A stretch of 5,539 nt of DNA. Origin: Acidobacteriota bacterium. Its GTDB lineage: Bacteria; Acidobacteriota; Terriglobia; Acidiferrales; UBA7541. Position 1 is the stretch's first letter. Every line of letters begins with the position of its first letter. The DNA lies in contig PMOV01000127.1 of the NCBI GenBank assembly GCA_003161195.1, positions 1 to 5,539 of the forward strand, written 5' to 3'. This document shows positions 5,436 to 5,539 of the stretch, in pieces. The notes below the pieces were generated by a model. That model had not been told where the DNA came from. It saw only the letters and a program-made list of their open reading frames with translations, and did not search any database. The translations under genes and the position numbers were made by a program.

Positions 5436-5539
5436 TCATGCCAGCCGCGGTTGCAAATCGCTCCCGCGTATCGCCAGCGTATTGCCCACATATTGTCTGA
5501 TGCATTTGCTCTGCAGTACGTCGTAGCCCTTCGCGCGGC
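5436..5539 (-). CDS. Possible 3' end of an unrecognised gene (partial at right edge)
   Basis: On the minus strand one frame is open from the right edge to a TGA at 5438-5436, about 33 codons reading RAKGYDVLQSKCIRQY then VGNTLAIRGSDLQPRLA. About 70% of its codons end in G or C, higher than the other two minus frames here, and the text looks like a normal protein tail. It would end ~70 bp before the receiver-like gene in the same direction. I do not recognise the product. The fragment is too short to exclude chance; a second minus frame is also open to the edge and ends in a TGA overlapping the receiver's ATG. Confidence 0.35.
   Translation of the reverse strand, partial: RAKGYDVLQSKCIRQYVGNTLAIRGSDLQPRLA

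Noticed and set aside
4811..5526. Two long plus-strand open frames (about 210-230 codons) opposite the receiver and pseudopilin-like genes
   Set aside because: Their translations are Arg/Pro/Ser/His-rich without any domain, they span a gene boundary, and the opposite strand carries two well-supported coupled genes. They are high-GC antisense shadows.
1..5539. CRISPR array, tRNA or rRNA, insertion sequence, toxin-antitoxin or phage-defence genes
   Set aside because: No repeated spacer pattern, cloverleaf, transposase motif, terminal repeats or known defence domain was seen on either strand.

Overview
The window looks like a dense chromosomal segment from a moderately high-GC bacterium, most probably an Acidobacteriota (Terriglobia-like) genome. 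This is a judgement from protein character, not a database result. The main clues are a reaction-centre-type dihaem cytochrome c followed by a lipoprotein-carrier-like domain, a GMC dehydrogenase ending in GRGQPTMTI, a short PilZ protein, and a receiver-like protein that has Arg at the usual Lys position and sits directly upstream of a secreted pseudopilin-like protein.

Layout. Positions 1-1847 are read on the plus strand: the C-terminal part of a GMC-family oxidoreductase (cut by the left edge), then an exported dihaem cytochrome c of 388 residues. The two could form a periplasmic dehydrogenase plus electron acceptor. From 1848 to 1935 there is a short convergent intergenic region. Everything to its right is on the minus strand. 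In transcription order (right to left) this is: the possible tail of an unrecognised gene at the right edge, an atypical response-regulator receiver protein, a secreted protein with a pseudopilin-like C-terminal half whose ATG directly abuts the receiver's stop codon, a single-domain PilZ protein, a secreted HEXXH putative metallopeptidase, and a small, very basic DUF6496-like protein.

Two perfect inverted repeats lie just downstream of minus-strand stop codons (2249-2271 and 3931-3960). They are the best transcript-end candidates and would divide the minus strand into three units: receiver + pseudopilin-like, PilZ + metallopeptidase, and the DUF6496-like gene. No intergenic stretch exceeds 300 bases. 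I see no RNA gene, mobile element, CRISPR array, tandem repeat or known defence system. The most interesting part is the receiver / pseudopilin-like / PilZ neighbourhood, which hints at surface or secretion control, but that link is inference.
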